Source: Alicyclobacillus kakegawensis NBRC 103104 (GTDB lineage: Bacteria; Bacillota; Bacilli; Alicyclobacillales; Alicyclobacillaceae). From it: a stretch of 64,000 nucleotides of DNA. A program made the position numbers and the translations under genes. A model generated the notes under the pieces. That model had not been told where the DNA came from. It searched no databases and saw only the letters and a program-made list of their open reading frames with translations. The DNA lies in NCBI RefSeq assembly GCF_001552655.1, contig NZ_BCRP01000003.1:124001-188000 (forward strand). The letters are read 5' to 3'. This document shows positions 53,029 to 62,409 of the stretch, one piece after another. Positions within the stretch are counted from its first letter, which is position 1, and each line of letters opens with the position of its first letter.

Positions 53029-54660
53029 GTGTCCGTAGATACTGCCCAGGAGGCATCCCGGCCCGCGGCTCCAGCAGGCAGCGCACACGTCGGGCCGATT
53101 CTAATCACCCTGATTCTTGGTGCCTTCGTGGCCATCTTGAATCAGACCCTGCTGAACGTGGCGCTGCCGCAGTTGATGAACGATTTCAGCGTCACCGCCA
53201 ACACCGTGCAATGGCTGTCCACCGCCTACCTGATGACCAACGGCGTGCTGATACCCATTACCGCTTACTTGATTGGCACGTTCACCACGCGGCAGTTGTT
53301 CATCGGGGCCATGGCCGCGTTCACCATCGGATCGTTCATTTGTTCCATTGCGCCTTCCTTCGCGGTCATCCTCATCGGGCGCGTGATTCAGGCTGTAGGT
53401 GCGGGCGTCATCATGCCCTTGTTGATGACCGTCGTCCTCAACCTGTTCCCGCCCGAGGGGCGCGGCAAGGCGATGGGCGTGATTGGCATCGCGATGATCT
53501 TCGCGCCGGCTGTCGGGCCGACGCTGTCGGGGTGGGTCGTTGAGACCTGGACGTGGCGCATACTGTTCTGGATTGTCATCCCGATTGCGGTGATCGATAT
53601 CCTGCTTGCGGTATTCTTACTGCGCAACGCGACCGAACGCACCAACCCCCGCTTCGACTGGCCGGGTTTCGTCACCTCCACCATCGGCTTTGGAGCCCTG
53701 TTGTACGGATTCAGCGAAGCCGGCAACAGTGGCTGGTCCGACGCAAAGGTGACCGGCTCCATCATCATCGGAGTGCTCGCACTCATCCTGTTCGTTTGGC
53801 GGGAGTTGACGGCGCGCGAACCGATGTTGAAGCTGCAGGTCTTCCGCTATGACATGTTCTCGCTGACGACTGTGGTCAGTTGCGTGGTCAACATGGCCAT
53901 GTTTGCCGCGATGATTTTGCTGCCGATTTACATTCAGAACATCCGTGGCTTCACGCCACTCAAATCCGGCCTGTTGCTGATGCCGGGAGCCGTTCTGATG
54001 GGCATCATGTCGCCGATAGCTGGCGCCCTGTTCGACCGGGTGGGGGCGCGCCCGTTGGTCATCTTCGGGCTGATTGTGACGCTCATCACTACCTGGGACT
54101 TCAGCCACCTGACCCTGCAGACCAGCTACGCGCACATCATGTGGCTGTACACGGCGCGGATGTTCGGCATGTCATTCATCATGATGACCGTCATGACTGC
54201 CGGTCTCAATCAATTGCCGAGGCACCTCAACGCGCATGGCACAGCGGCCGCCAACACCGCCCGCACGGCGGCTGGGTCCCTGGGCACGGCCGTCATGGTG
54301 ACACTGATGACGACGCGCTCGCAGGTGCATATGGGGCAATACGTCAATTCGGTTAACGTGACCAATCCGACCATTCAACAGTTCATCCAACACGTCGGGG
54401 CGGCCCTCGGCGCAACCGGCGACCAGGCGCAAGCGCTGGCGGCCGAGCTGTTGTACGGTATGGCCAGCAAACAGTCGACGATGGACGGCATCAACGACGC
54501 GTTCTTGGTCGCCGCACTCATCGTGGCTGTGGCGTTGGTGCTCTCGTTCTTCATCCGCCGGGTGACGCCGCCCAAGGCGTCCCAGCCCGCGGACACACAG
54601 GCGCTGGTGCCCAAGGAGCGCGATGCGTCCGAAATGCCCGATCCGGTACCCGTGGATTGA
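53029..54660 (+). CDS. DHA2-family (EmrB/QacA) multidrug MFS transporter
   Basis: This 543-residue exporter has about 14 membrane helices. Family signs are LNQTLLNVALPQLMNDF (motif D1), GRVIQAVGAGVIMPLLMTVV, motif C-like GPTLSGWVVETWTWRILFWI, and the later LNQLPRHLNAHGTAAANTAR. Proton-driven drug or metabolite efflux is expected; the substrate is unknown. The GTG start at 53029 follows AAGGAG at ten bases. The pair sits between yicC and the P-type ATPase, which are adjacent (yloB-yloC) in B. subtilis. Confidence 0.93.
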   Translation: MSVDTAQEASRPAAPAGSAHVGPILITLILGAFVAILNQTLLNVALPQLMNDFSVTANTVQWLSTAYLMTNGVLIPITAYLIGTFTTRQLFIGAMAAFTIGSFICSIAPSFAVILIGRVIQAVGAGVIMPLLMTVVLNLFPPEGRGKAMGVIGIAMIFAPAVGPTLSGWVVETWTWRILFWIVIPIAVIDILLAVFLLRNATERTNPRFDWPGFVTSTIGFGALLYGFSEAGNSGWSDAKVTGSIIIGVLALILFVWRELTAREPMLKLQVFRYDMFSLTTVVSCVVNMAMFAAMILLPIYIQNIRGFTPLKSGLLLMPGAVLMGIMSPIAGALFDRVGARPLVIFGLIVTLITTWDFSHLTLQTSYAHIMWLYTARMFGMSFIMMTVMTAGLNQLPRHLNAHGTAAANTARTAAGSLGTAVMVTLMTTRSQVHMGQYVNSVNVTNPTIQQFIQHVGAALGATGDQAQALAAELLYGMASKQSTMDGINDAFLVAALIVAVALVLSFFIRRVTPPKASQPADTQALVPKERDASEMPDPVPVD

Positions 54661-54670
54661 ACGCGCGCGA

Positions 54671-54706
54671 AAGGCCGTGTCGCTCCCGTGGGGAGCGCGC
54701 GGCCTT
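54671..54706. terminator. Terminator between the efflux pair and the P-type ATPase
   Basis: AAGGCCG/CGGCCTT (54671-54677 and 54700-54706) plus inner GCTCCC/GGGAGC form a two-part stem between converging genes. Plus-strand sequence continues CGCTTTGTTTG. Confidence 0.6.
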
Positions 54707-54736
54707 CGCTTTGTTTGCAATAGGGATTGGGCGCTG

Positions 54737-57445
54737 TCACACGTCGCGCACCGGCACCTTGGGACGGATGGCTTTGCGGCCGGCGCGGCGCAACGACAAG
54801 GTGAACGTGGGCACGGCGGCGGCGACGAGCACCATCCCCCACTCCAACGGACCCAGCGGCACCGTGTTGAACGCTTCGGCCACAGGCGGGATGTACAGTG
54901 TGATGAGGAACAACGCCACCGAAGACGCCACCGCGAGCAGGAGCCAGCCGTTCTCCCACAGGCTGCGCCTGAAGATACCACCCTGCAGGCTGCGGCAGTC
55001 GAACACCAGAATCAGCTGCGCCATCGTCAACGTGGCGTACGCCATCGTCTGGGCGTGGGAGAGGTTTTGCGGGTTCTGGCGCAAGGACCAGAAAAAGACC
55101 GCCAAGGTCACCAGGCCGATGAGCGTGCCGCGGCTGACAATCTTGAGCCCCAGTCCACCTGCGAATATGCCTTCGCGCACGTCGCGCGGCGGCCTGTCCA
55201 TGATGTCCTTTTCCACCGAATCCACGCCCAGGGCAATCGCCGGCAGCCCATCGGTGACCAGGTTGACCCACAGAATTTGAATCGGCAAGAGCGGCAGCGG
55301 CAGCCCGGCCAGCATGGCCAAAAACATGGTGATGATTTCACCCACGTTGCTGGCCAAGAGGTAACGGATGAACTTCTTGATGTTGTCGTAGATGCCGCGC
55401 CCTTCCTCAATCGCGGCGACGACGGTGGCAAAATTGTCGTCAGCCAGCACCAGGGAGGCGGCCTCCTTGGCCACATCGGTGCCAGCCATGCCCATGGCGA
55501 CGCCAATATCCGCCTGCTTGATGGCCGGAGCGTCGTTGACGCCGTCCCCGGTCATGGCCACGACTTCGCCGTTGCTCTGCAACGCGCGCACGATGCGCAG
55601 CTTGTGCTCAGGGGTAACGCGCGCGTACACATAGATGTCGCGCGCCTGCTGGGCCAACTCCTCGTCCGACATCGCATCCAAGGCCGCGCCCGTGACCACC
55701 CGGCCACTCTCAGGCAGAATCTCCAGTTGACGCGCGATGGCGGTCGCCGTCTCCTGATGGTCCCCCGTGATCATCACCGTCCGCACCCCGGCCCGGTGAC
55801 AGGTGCGGATGGCTTCGTACACCCGATCGCGCGGGGGGTCCATCATGCCCGTCATGCCGGTGAACACCAGCTCGGTCTCCGGATCGCGCGTTGCCTTGGC
55901 CGCCTCGACGCTGGGAAAGCGCCGATACGCGAACGCCAGGTTGCGCAAGGCCTGAGCGGCCATCTGTTGGTTGGCCGCGAGAATCTGCCGGCGCAGCCCC
56001 TGCGACAGAGGTTCCTCGCGCCCTCCAGTCAGCACCTTGCTGGAACGCTCCAGCAGCACGTCGGGCGCGCCTTTGGTCAACAGCAGGGTCTCCTCACCTT
56101 GGCGCACCAAGACGGACATCAGCTTGCGCTCCGATTCAAATGGGATTTCATCGATCCGCTCGAACCCCGCCTCCTCCGGTTTCAGCCCGGCCTTCATGGC
56201 CATCACCAAGAGCGCGCCCTCGGTCGGATCGCCGTCGAGCAGCCAGTCGTCCTCCTCGGATTGGGGTTTGAGCACAGCGTTGTTGCACACGGCCGCCACC
56301 TCGACCAGCCGCTTAACGGCCGGCCTGCGCAGCGGTTGAACGGGCCGATCCTCATAGATAAAGTTGCCGACGAGATTGTAACCGGAGCCGGTGACGCCGA
56401 ACCACTCGCCATCCGCCCACACCCGCTGCACCGTCATGCGGTTCTGTGTCAGGGTGCCGGTCTTGTCGGAGCAAACCACCGTCGCACAGCCGAGTGTCTC
56501 CACCGACGGCAGCTTGCGGACAATGGCATGCCGCTTGATCATGCGCTGGACGCCCAGCGCCAAGGCAATCGTCACTATCGCCGGGAGCCCCTCGGGAATC
56601 GCCGCCACGGCCAGGCTGACGCCGGCGAGGAACATGTCGTACAGGTTGTGCCCGTGCAAGACGCCGGCCGCCACGACAAGCAGGGTGATGCCGAGCGCCA
56701 GCCACACCAGCACCTTGCCCAACTGGTCCAGCCGCCGCTGCAGCGGTGTCATCGTCTCCTCCGACTGCTGCATCAGGTCGGCAATCTTTCCCATTTCCGT
56801 CGCCATGCCGATTTCTGTGACCACAAACTCCGCCCTGCCCCGGGTCACCATGGTGCCCATATAGACCATGTTCTTGCGATCGCCCAGGCTCGACACCGGG
56901 TCGACAAAGACGCCCGCTTGCTTGCTGACGGGTACGGACTCACCGGTCAGCGACGACTCCTCCACCGTCAGCGCCTGGGCGACCAACAGGCGGCCGTCCG
57001 CAGGCACCCGGTCCCCACCCTCCAGGAGCACGATGTCGCCGGGAACCAGGTCCCGCGCCGGCACCCAAACCACCTCGCCGCCGCGGCGCACGCGGGCGTT
57101 TGGGGCGGTCAAAGCCTTGAGCGCAGCCAGGGACCTTTCCGCCCGCACCTCCTGCACAAACCCCAACACCCCATTGAGGATGATGATGGCGATGATGGTG
57201 ATTGCGTCCGTGTACTCGCCGAGCAGCCCGGAGATGAGTGTGGCGGCAATCAGGACCAGAATCATGAAGTCTCTAAATTGATTGAAAAACACCGTCAAGA
57301 GCGACACCTTTGCGCCCTCCGCCAGCTGATTGACGCCATACTTGGTGCGCCGCGCCTCGACTTCGGCCGGGGCCAAACCGGAAGGCGTCGCCTCGAGAAT
57401 GGACAGACAATCGCCGGCCGACAGGGCATGCCAGTTCTTCTCCAC
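54737..57445 (-). CDS. yloB: Ca2+-transporting P-type ATPase (YloB type)
   Basis: This 902-residue P2A-type pump exports or sequesters calcium. It has TGES (167-170), the ion-site AAIPEGLP (about 281-288), phosphorylation D327 in DKTGTLT, the nucleotide-domain KGAPDVLLERS, the hinge TGDGVNDAPA, and about ten membrane helices. It is collinear with B. subtilis YloB, a low-affinity calcium ATPase linked to spores. The GTG at 57445 follows AAAGGGG at eight bases and gives the usual N-terminal length; longer frames have no ribosome site. It is divergent from rqcH. Confidence 0.94.
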   Translation of the reverse strand: MEKNWHALSAGDCLSILEATPSGLAPAEVEARRTKYGVNQLAEGAKVSLLTVFFNQFRDFMILVLIAATLISGLLGEYTDAITIIAIIILNGVLGFVQEVRAERSLAALKALTAPNARVRRGGEVVWVPARDLVPGDIVLLEGGDRVPADGRLLVAQALTVEESSLTGESVPVSKQAGVFVDPVSSLGDRKNMVYMGTMVTRGRAEFVVTEIGMATEMGKIADLMQQSEETMTPLQRRLDQLGKVLVWLALGITLLVVAAGVLHGHNLYDMFLAGVSLAVAAIPEGLPAIVTIALALGVQRMIKRHAIVRKLPSVETLGCATVVCSDKTGTLTQNRMTVQRVWADGEWFGVTGSGYNLVGNFIYEDRPVQPLRRPAVKRLVEVAAVCNNAVLKPQSEEDDWLLDGDPTEGALLVMAMKAGLKPEEAGFERIDEIPFESERKLMSVLVRQGEETLLLTKGAPDVLLERSSKVLTGGREEPLSQGLRRQILAANQQMAAQALRNLAFAYRRFPSVEAAKATRDPETELVFTGMTGMMDPPRDRVYEAIRTCHRAGVRTVMITGDHQETATAIARQLEILPESGRVVTGAALDAMSDEELAQQARDIYVYARVTPEHKLRIVRALQSNGEVVAMTGDGVNDAPAIKQADIGVAMGMAGTDVAKEAASLVLADDNFATVVAAIEEGRGIYDNIKKFIRYLLASNVGEIITMFLAMLAGLPLPLLPIQILWVNLVTDGLPAIALGVDSVEKDIMDRPPRDVREGIFAGGLGLKIVSRGTLIGLVTLAVFFWSLRQNPQNLSHAQTMAYATLTMAQLILVFDCRSLQGGIFRRSLWENGWLLLAVASSVALFLITLYIPPVAEAFNTVPLGPLEWGMVLVAAAVPTFTLSLRRAGRKAIRPKVPVRDV

Positions 57446-57591
57446 CGGAGCCACCCCTTTGAATCTCTGGCGCCTACGGGCGGTGCGCGCTTGCCGCCCC
57501 AGGGCCTCTTTACCCAGTGTCCTGTAATGCATATGCTTGTACGGTAAGAAACATGTCCGAGCCCCTACGGCTGACGGCGGAGGGATATAAC

Positions 57592-59385
57592 ATGGATAGC
57601 TTGGCACTTAAAGCCCTGGTGCGAGAATGGAAAGAAAAATACGCCGGAGCCCGCGTGGACCGGATTCATCAACCAGGCGACAGGACCCTGGTGCTCACCG
57701 TGCGGCAGGTGGGCACCCACCGCCTAGTCCTGTCTGCCGAACGGGGCCGCGAGCGCGCCCACACCCTGTTCTTTGCGCGCCCCGACAATCCTGTCGATCC
57801 CCCTATGTTCTGCATGCTCGCCCGCAAGCACTTGGTGGGCGGGCGCATCCGGGACATCCGGCAATACGGGTGGGACCGCGTGCTGGATATCGTCGTGGAT
57901 ACCGTCGACGAACTGGGCGATACGGCCGTGTTCACACTCACCCTGGAGCTGATGGGCAAGCACAGCAACCTGATTCTGTGCCGCGCCGACGCGGAGGGGA
58001 ACCCGGACCGTATTGTCGATGCCATTGTCCGGGTTCCCTCCGACCTCAGTCGGGTGCGTCAGGTTTTGCCCGGCCTCGCGTACGTCCGCCCGCCCGCCCA
58101 GGAACGGCCGGCCATTGACCGCGTCACCCGAAACGACCTCGAGCGCCTGGCTGGCTTGCCGGCGGACGATGCAAAGGAATGGACGCGCGCCTTGATGCGG
58201 GCGGTGGCCGGCGTGGGCCCGGTGACAGCGCGTGAGGTCTGGGCGCGGGTGAGTGCTGAGACGGGCGCCGGGACGGCAGACCCGGAGCAGGTGGTGAGCA
58301 CGCTCGAAATACTCGCGCGCGCCTCGGCGCTGGGATTAGAGTCGGCCTGTGTGGGACTGGATGAACTGGGGCGGGTGACCGCCTGCGCCCCCTTTCGCCT
58401 CAGCGCTTACGAGCGGCATCAGGGAGTTTCTTCCTTTGACGAGGCGTTGGCCCGGTTTGCTCAGGAACACGACGCCAAACAGGCCCTGACGGGACAAAAG
58501 GCAAACCTGGTGCGCGCCCTCACGGATCAACTGGACAGGCTGCGCGGCAAGCGGACGAAATTGGAAGCCGAACTGGAGCACGCGGAGGATCACGAATCCT
58601 TGCGCATTATGGGCGAACTGTTGACCGCCTACGCCCACCAGGTGGACAAGGGAGCGAGCCAGGTCACACTGGAAAATTTTTATGACGACAACCGCCCCAT
58701 GACCATCCCGCTCGATCCGTCCAAGTCGGCGACACAGAACGCGCAGGCGTATTTTAAGCGGGCGAGCAAGCGAAAACGCGCGCTGACCCTGGCCGCGGAT
58801 GAACTGGCACTGACCCTGGCCGACATAGCCTACCTGGAGTCGTGCCTACTGCAGGCGGAAGACGCGGACGCCGAGCAGTTGCCTCTGCTACGTGAAGAAT
58901 TGGTGGAACAAGGGTTCCTCAAGCCCAGCCCGCGGCGCGGCGGCAACAAAGCCCAGCGCGCCAAACACCGCAGTGGCCGGCCGCAGTTTGCCCCGTACAC
59001 GTTCCGGAGCAGCGATGGTTGGAGCATCCTGGTCGGCCGCAGCAACCAACAAAACGACCGACTCACCCTGCGCCAGAGCCGGCCGCAGGACATCTGGATG
59101 CACGTCAGAGACCAGCCCGGGTCACACGTGGTCATCCGTCGCCAAAGTGAAACGGTGCCGGAGCGAACGTTGCGGGAGGCAGCCATGCTGGCGGCCTACT
59201 ACAGCAAGGCCCGCGATTCCTCCAACGTCGCGGTCGATTACACGGACATCCGCCACGTCTGGAAACCCAACGGCGCCCGTCCCGGGCATGTGTTGTACAA
59301 TCAACAGCGAACCCTGTTTGTGACACCGGATCGCTCGCAAGTGGGGCTGCTGCTGGAGCAGATTGGCCAACCGTCGAACAAGTGA
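57592..59385 (+). CDS. rqcH: Ribosome quality control protein RqcH (NFACT, YloA)
   Basis: This 597-residue protein adds C-terminal Ala tails to stalled nascent chains on 50S subunits. The NFACT-N domain begins MDSLALKALVREWKEKYAGA with DRIHQPGDRTLVLTV. A helix-hairpin-helix part, a coiled coil (about 300-440) and the NFACT-R domain (RPQFAPYTFRSSDGWSILVG, then DIWMHVRDQPGSHVVI) follow. The ATG at 57592 has GGAGGG seven bases before it. The 3' end overlaps the convergent membrane-protein gene by 85 bases. Confidence 0.95.
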   Translation: MDSLALKALVREWKEKYAGARVDRIHQPGDRTLVLTVRQVGTHRLVLSAERGRERAHTLFFARPDNPVDPPMFCMLARKHLVGGRIRDIRQYGWDRVLDIVVDTVDELGDTAVFTLTLELMGKHSNLILCRADAEGNPDRIVDAIVRVPSDLSRVRQVLPGLAYVRPPAQERPAIDRVTRNDLERLAGLPADDAKEWTRALMRAVAGVGPVTAREVWARVSAETGAGTADPEQVVSTLEILARASALGLESACVGLDELGRVTACAPFRLSAYERHQGVSSFDEALARFAQEHDAKQALTGQKANLVRALTDQLDRLRGKRTKLEAELEHAEDHESLRIMGELLTAYAHQVDKGASQVTLENFYDDNRPMTIPLDPSKSATQNAQAYFKRASKRKRALTLAADELALTLADIAYLESCLLQAEDADAEQLPLLREELVEQGFLKPSPRRGGNKAQRAKHRSGRPQFAPYTFRSSDGWSILVGRSNQQNDRLTLRQSRPQDIWMHVRDQPGSHVVIRRQSETVPERTLREAAMLAAYYSKARDSSNVAVDYTDIRHVWKPNGARPGHVLYNQQRTLFVTPDRSQVGLLLEQIGQPSNK

Positions 59386-60782
59386 AGGGCTTCGTCCGCC
59401 AGCGATTCGGGCAGGCTGGGCGACGTCTGCGGCGGCCATCCCCACACATAGCAGAGGGTCTGGGCCAGGTCCTCGCGGTTTACGTGTGCGGCCAACAGCA
59501 GGGCGAGGTGCTGGCCGTGGAGGACCCATGTCTCACCCTGCACCTGTTCACGCCACCAGCGGGCCCAACGAGCGGTCTCGCGGCGGGAGGCAGCCACGGC
59601 GAAAGACTTCCAAAGCTCAAAATAAGTGACCATCGCCTGCAGCCGCCCCTCTTCTCCGAGCCCGGCGAAGGTAGGCGGGATCTGTTGGGCGAGCAAAAAC
59701 CCGTCCACCAACGTCGATCCGATGACCGGTTGACTGGTGAACACCGGTTCGGCGATGGTCTCGATGACGCGCCACGTGCGTAGACAGAAGTCTTGCCCGC
59801 GCCGCCCGCAGGGCACGGCGTCCAGAGCCAATTGGTACAGCCGGCCCGCCACTTGCTCAATGTCGAACACCTGCCCTTCGGCCAGCAGGTGGTTGAACAC
59901 CACGTGCCGGTAGGCCTTGATGACGACCACGGCGCCAGGCCAGAAGCGGCCTTCGATATACAATCGCCCCTGCCCTTGCAGGGCGTCCAAGACCGCGTAG
60001 ACCAAGCCGGTCTCCTTCTCCTTGATGGACACCCCGACCACCTCCACCCATTGTTCCACCAGGTTTTCATGCACCTTGACGACGGCATCGTGCTCTCCTC
60101 CTGGGAGAGGCAACTGCACGCCGATCTCGCGCATCACCTCGATGCAGTGCATACCGGTGACCGAATCGCTGGCCGAAGCCGCGCGTTTGGCGATGTCGCA
60201 GATCTGTTCGATGTTGTCCAAGGCGGCATGCCAGTCCCGTTTCCGGCATGCGCGCTGATAGTCCCGGATGACCAGGTGCACGATGCGCTCCGGTTTGAGC
60301 AGTTGAACCACCGCGTACATGTAGATCAGCATGCTGACAAAGCAAATGACGACCAACACCAGGTCCGCGCTCATCTCCGGGACCAGGGCGCGCGGCAGCG
60401 GATCGCGGAGCGGATCGCGGATTTTGGCCATCAAGACAAAGCTGTGCATGATAGTCACCAAGTACAGCAAAAATAACGACGCGTTATAGGGCAGCCGCAT
60501 GTAGAAATCGAGGACGCGATGGGTGTAGTTGCTGGCGGCGAGTTGAATCGCGACGAGTATAATGGAAATGGCCAGTGCGAGAATGGTGGAGAGCGAAGAC
60601 ACGATGGTGTTCAGATAGTTGCGGGCCGTATCCGTATCCCCGGTGAAGATCTCGGGCGGATACAGGAACACGATGGTAATCAGGAGCGCCGCCAGCAGCA
60701 GGTGGAACGCCCAGGACGAGGAGGCGCTGCGCAGGTGGCCAAAAACGGTTGCCATTCGTACGCTCTCGGGCCGCTGTCGCAC
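59301..60782 (-). CDS. DUF2254-like predicted membrane protein
   Basis: This 493-residue protein has four membrane helices in its first half (LLLAALLITIVFLYPPEIFT, SLSTILALAISIILVAIQLA, a helix near SLFLLYLVTIMHSFVLMA, and LVLVVICFVSMLIYMYAVVQ), followed by a soluble helical region of about 300 residues. The early layout resembles DUF2254 proteins, but I cannot be certain. The GTG at 60782 was chosen (GGAG about 11 bases upstream); an ATG nine codons later is possible. The longest frame would overlap the divergent gdh start. The function is unknown. Confidence 0.75.
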   Translation of the reverse strand: MRQRPESVRMATVFGHLRSASSSWAFHLLLAALLITIVFLYPPEIFTGDTDTARNYLNTIVSSLSTILALAISIILVAIQLAASNYTHRVLDFYMRLPYNASLFLLYLVTIMHSFVLMAKIRDPLRDPLPRALVPEMSADLVLVVICFVSMLIYMYAVVQLLKPERIVHLVIRDYQRACRKRDWHAALDNIEQICDIAKRAASASDSVTGMHCIEVMREIGVQLPLPGGEHDAVVKVHENLVEQWVEVVGVSIKEKETGLVYAVLDALQGQGRLYIEGRFWPGAVVVIKAYRHVVFNHLLAEGQVFDIEQVAGRLYQLALDAVPCGRRGQDFCLRTWRVIETIAEPVFTSQPVIGSTLVDGFLLAQQIPPTFAGLGEEGRLQAMVTYFELWKSFAVAASRRETARWARWWREQVQGETWVLHGQHLALLLAAHVNREDLAQTLCYVWGWPPQTSPSLPESLADEALHLFDGWPICSSSSPTCERSGVTNRVRC

Positions 60783-60812
60783 GTTGTCGCTCTCTCCTTT
60801 GCCAGACTGGAC

Positions 60813-60841
60813 TTTCCAAGTGGACTCGACTGATTTATTAT
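60813..60841 (+). promoter_or_regulatory. Candidate promoter of the glutamate dehydrogenase gene
   Basis: TTTCCA (60813-60818) and TATTAT (60836-60841) are spaced by 17 bases, about 54 bases before the ATG. The -35 match is moderate. Confidence 0.4.
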
Positions 60842-60894
60842 GTATCAGGGTTTGAGAAATCATCAGGTTGCGATGTGAGAGGAGCGTCCTTGGC

Positions 60895-62184
60895 ATGAGT
60901 ACTCAGGTCAGCAAACGACTGGCGGCGGGCGCCAATCGTCCAGCCGCTGCGGAGAACGTGCTGACGTCGACACAGGCTGCCGTACACGCGGCGCTGACCC
61001 GCCTGGGTTATTCAGAAACGGTTTACGAACTGTTGAAGGAACCCGTGCGCACCCTCACCGTGAGGATTCCGGTGCGCATGGACAACGGGGATGTGCAGGT
61101 GTTTACCGGATACCGCGCACAGCACAACGATGCGATTGGCCCGACCAAGGGCGGCATCCGTTTTCATCCGGCGGTCACGGTTGACGAGGTGAAGGCTCTC
61201 TCCATTTGGATGAGCATAAAGTGCGGCATCTTCAATCTCCCCTACGGCGGCGCCAAAGGCGGCATCGTTTGCGACCCTCGGACCATGTCGATTCAGGAAC
61301 AGGAACGGTTGGCGCGCGGATACGTGCGCGCCATCAGCCAGATTGTCGGACCCACGAAAGACATCCCCGCTCCCGACGTATACACCAATCCCCAGATCAT
61401 GGCCTGGATGTACGATGAATACAGCCGCATTCGCGAATACGACTCCCCCAGCTTCATCACCGGCAAGCCGCTGGTGCTGGGCGGATCGGCCGGGCGGGAG
61501 AGGGCGACGGCGCTCGGGGTGTGCATCGCCATTCGCGAAGCCGCGGCCAAGCGGGATCGGAAACTGCAGGACCTGCGCGTGCTCATTCAAGGGTTTGGAA
61601 ACGTGGGCAGCAACGTCGCCGCCATCCTGCATGAATGGGGGGTCAAAGTGGTCGGCATCAGCGATGCCGGCGGCGGCCTGTATGACAAGAACGGTTTGGA
61701 CGTCCCTGCGCTGCTGGACCAACGCGACTCCTTCGGCATGGTGACGACGAATTACTCGGACGTCCTTAAGGGCGACGAGTTTCTGGTGCAGGACTGCGAT
61801 GTCCTGGTGCCCGCCGCCTTGGAAAACCAAATCACCATCGACAATGCCGACAAAATCCGGGCCTCCATCATCGTCGAGGCGGCAAACGGCCCGACCACGC
61901 CGGCGGCGGAACAGGTGCTCCAGGAGCGCGGCGTGCTGCTCATCCCGGACGTGCTGGCCAATGCGGGCGGTGTCACCGTGTCGTATTTCGAATGGGTACA
62001 AAACAACCAAGGCTGGTACTGGACCGAAGAGGAGGTCAATCAACGCCTGGAACGGATGATGGTGGCTTCCGTGCACAGCATCCTACAGATGAGCGAGCGG
62101 TACCAAGTATCGCCGCGGCTGGCGGCCTATATGGCCGGTGTTCGTCCGCTGGCTGAGGCGATGCGCTGGCGCGGTTGGGTATAA
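60895..62184 (+). CDS. gudB: NAD(P)-dependent glutamate dehydrogenase
   Basis: This 429-residue enzyme catalyses glutamate/2-oxoglutarate interconversion. It shows [12 protein letters not shown] (81-92), substrate and catalytic Lys in [17 protein letters not shown] (K109, K121), [10 protein letters not shown] with the catalytic Asp, the Rossmann motif QGFGNVGSN and the tail [16 protein letters not shown]. It is like B. subtilis RocG/GudB. The ATG at 60895 follows AGGAG at ten bases. Cofactor preference cannot be told with certainty. Confidence 0.93.
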   Translation: MSTQVSKRLAAGANRPAAAENVLTSTQAAVHAALTRLGYSETVYELLKEPVRTLTVRIPVRMDNGDVQVFTGYRAQHNDAIGPTKGGIRFHPAVTVDEVKALSIWMSIKCGIFNLPYGGAKGGIVCDPRTMSIQEQERLARGYVRAISQIVGPTKDIPAPDVYTNPQIMAWMYDEYSRIREYDSPSFITGKPLVLGGSAGRERATALGVCIAIREAAAKRDRKLQDLRVLIQGFGNVGSNVAAILHEWGVKVVGISDAGGGLYDKNGLDVPALLDQRDSFGMVTTNYSDVLKGDEFLVQDCDVLVPAALENQITIDNADKIRASIIVEAANGPTTPAAEQVLQERGVLLIPDVLANAGGVTVSYFEWVQNNQGWYWTEEEVNQRLERMMVASVHSILQMSERYQVSPRLAAYMAGVRPLAEAMRWRGWV

Positions 62185-62213
62185 GGACACACAAATGCAC
62201 ACATCACTAGCAG

Positions 62214-62241
62214 GCAGGCGCTGCTTATGGGCGGCGCCTGC
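62214..62241 (+). terminator. Intrinsic terminator of the glutamate dehydrogenase gene
   Basis: GCAGGCGC (62214-62221) pairs with GCGCCTGC (62234-62241), followed by TTGTTTTG. Confidence 0.75.
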
Positions 62242-62409
62242 TTGTTTTGTCTGTACACATCGAATATTCCACCAGGCGCACCGAAGTGATATACTTACTA
62301 TGTTCAGAACTGTCCGTAGGATATCTCCAGGGACTCGGACCGAGCGGCGCCGGGCCTGGCGCCAGGACCCGAGTTCGCCGTATAGACAGGGCGCGAGGAG
62401 GAATGTGCA

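Noticed and set aside
54623-57547. A 974-codon open frame on the plus strand opposite the P-type ATPase gene
   Set aside because: It is a shadow frame caused by high GC: His/Arg/Gln-rich, no family, no ribosome site, and fully antisense to a gene with intact catalytic motifs.
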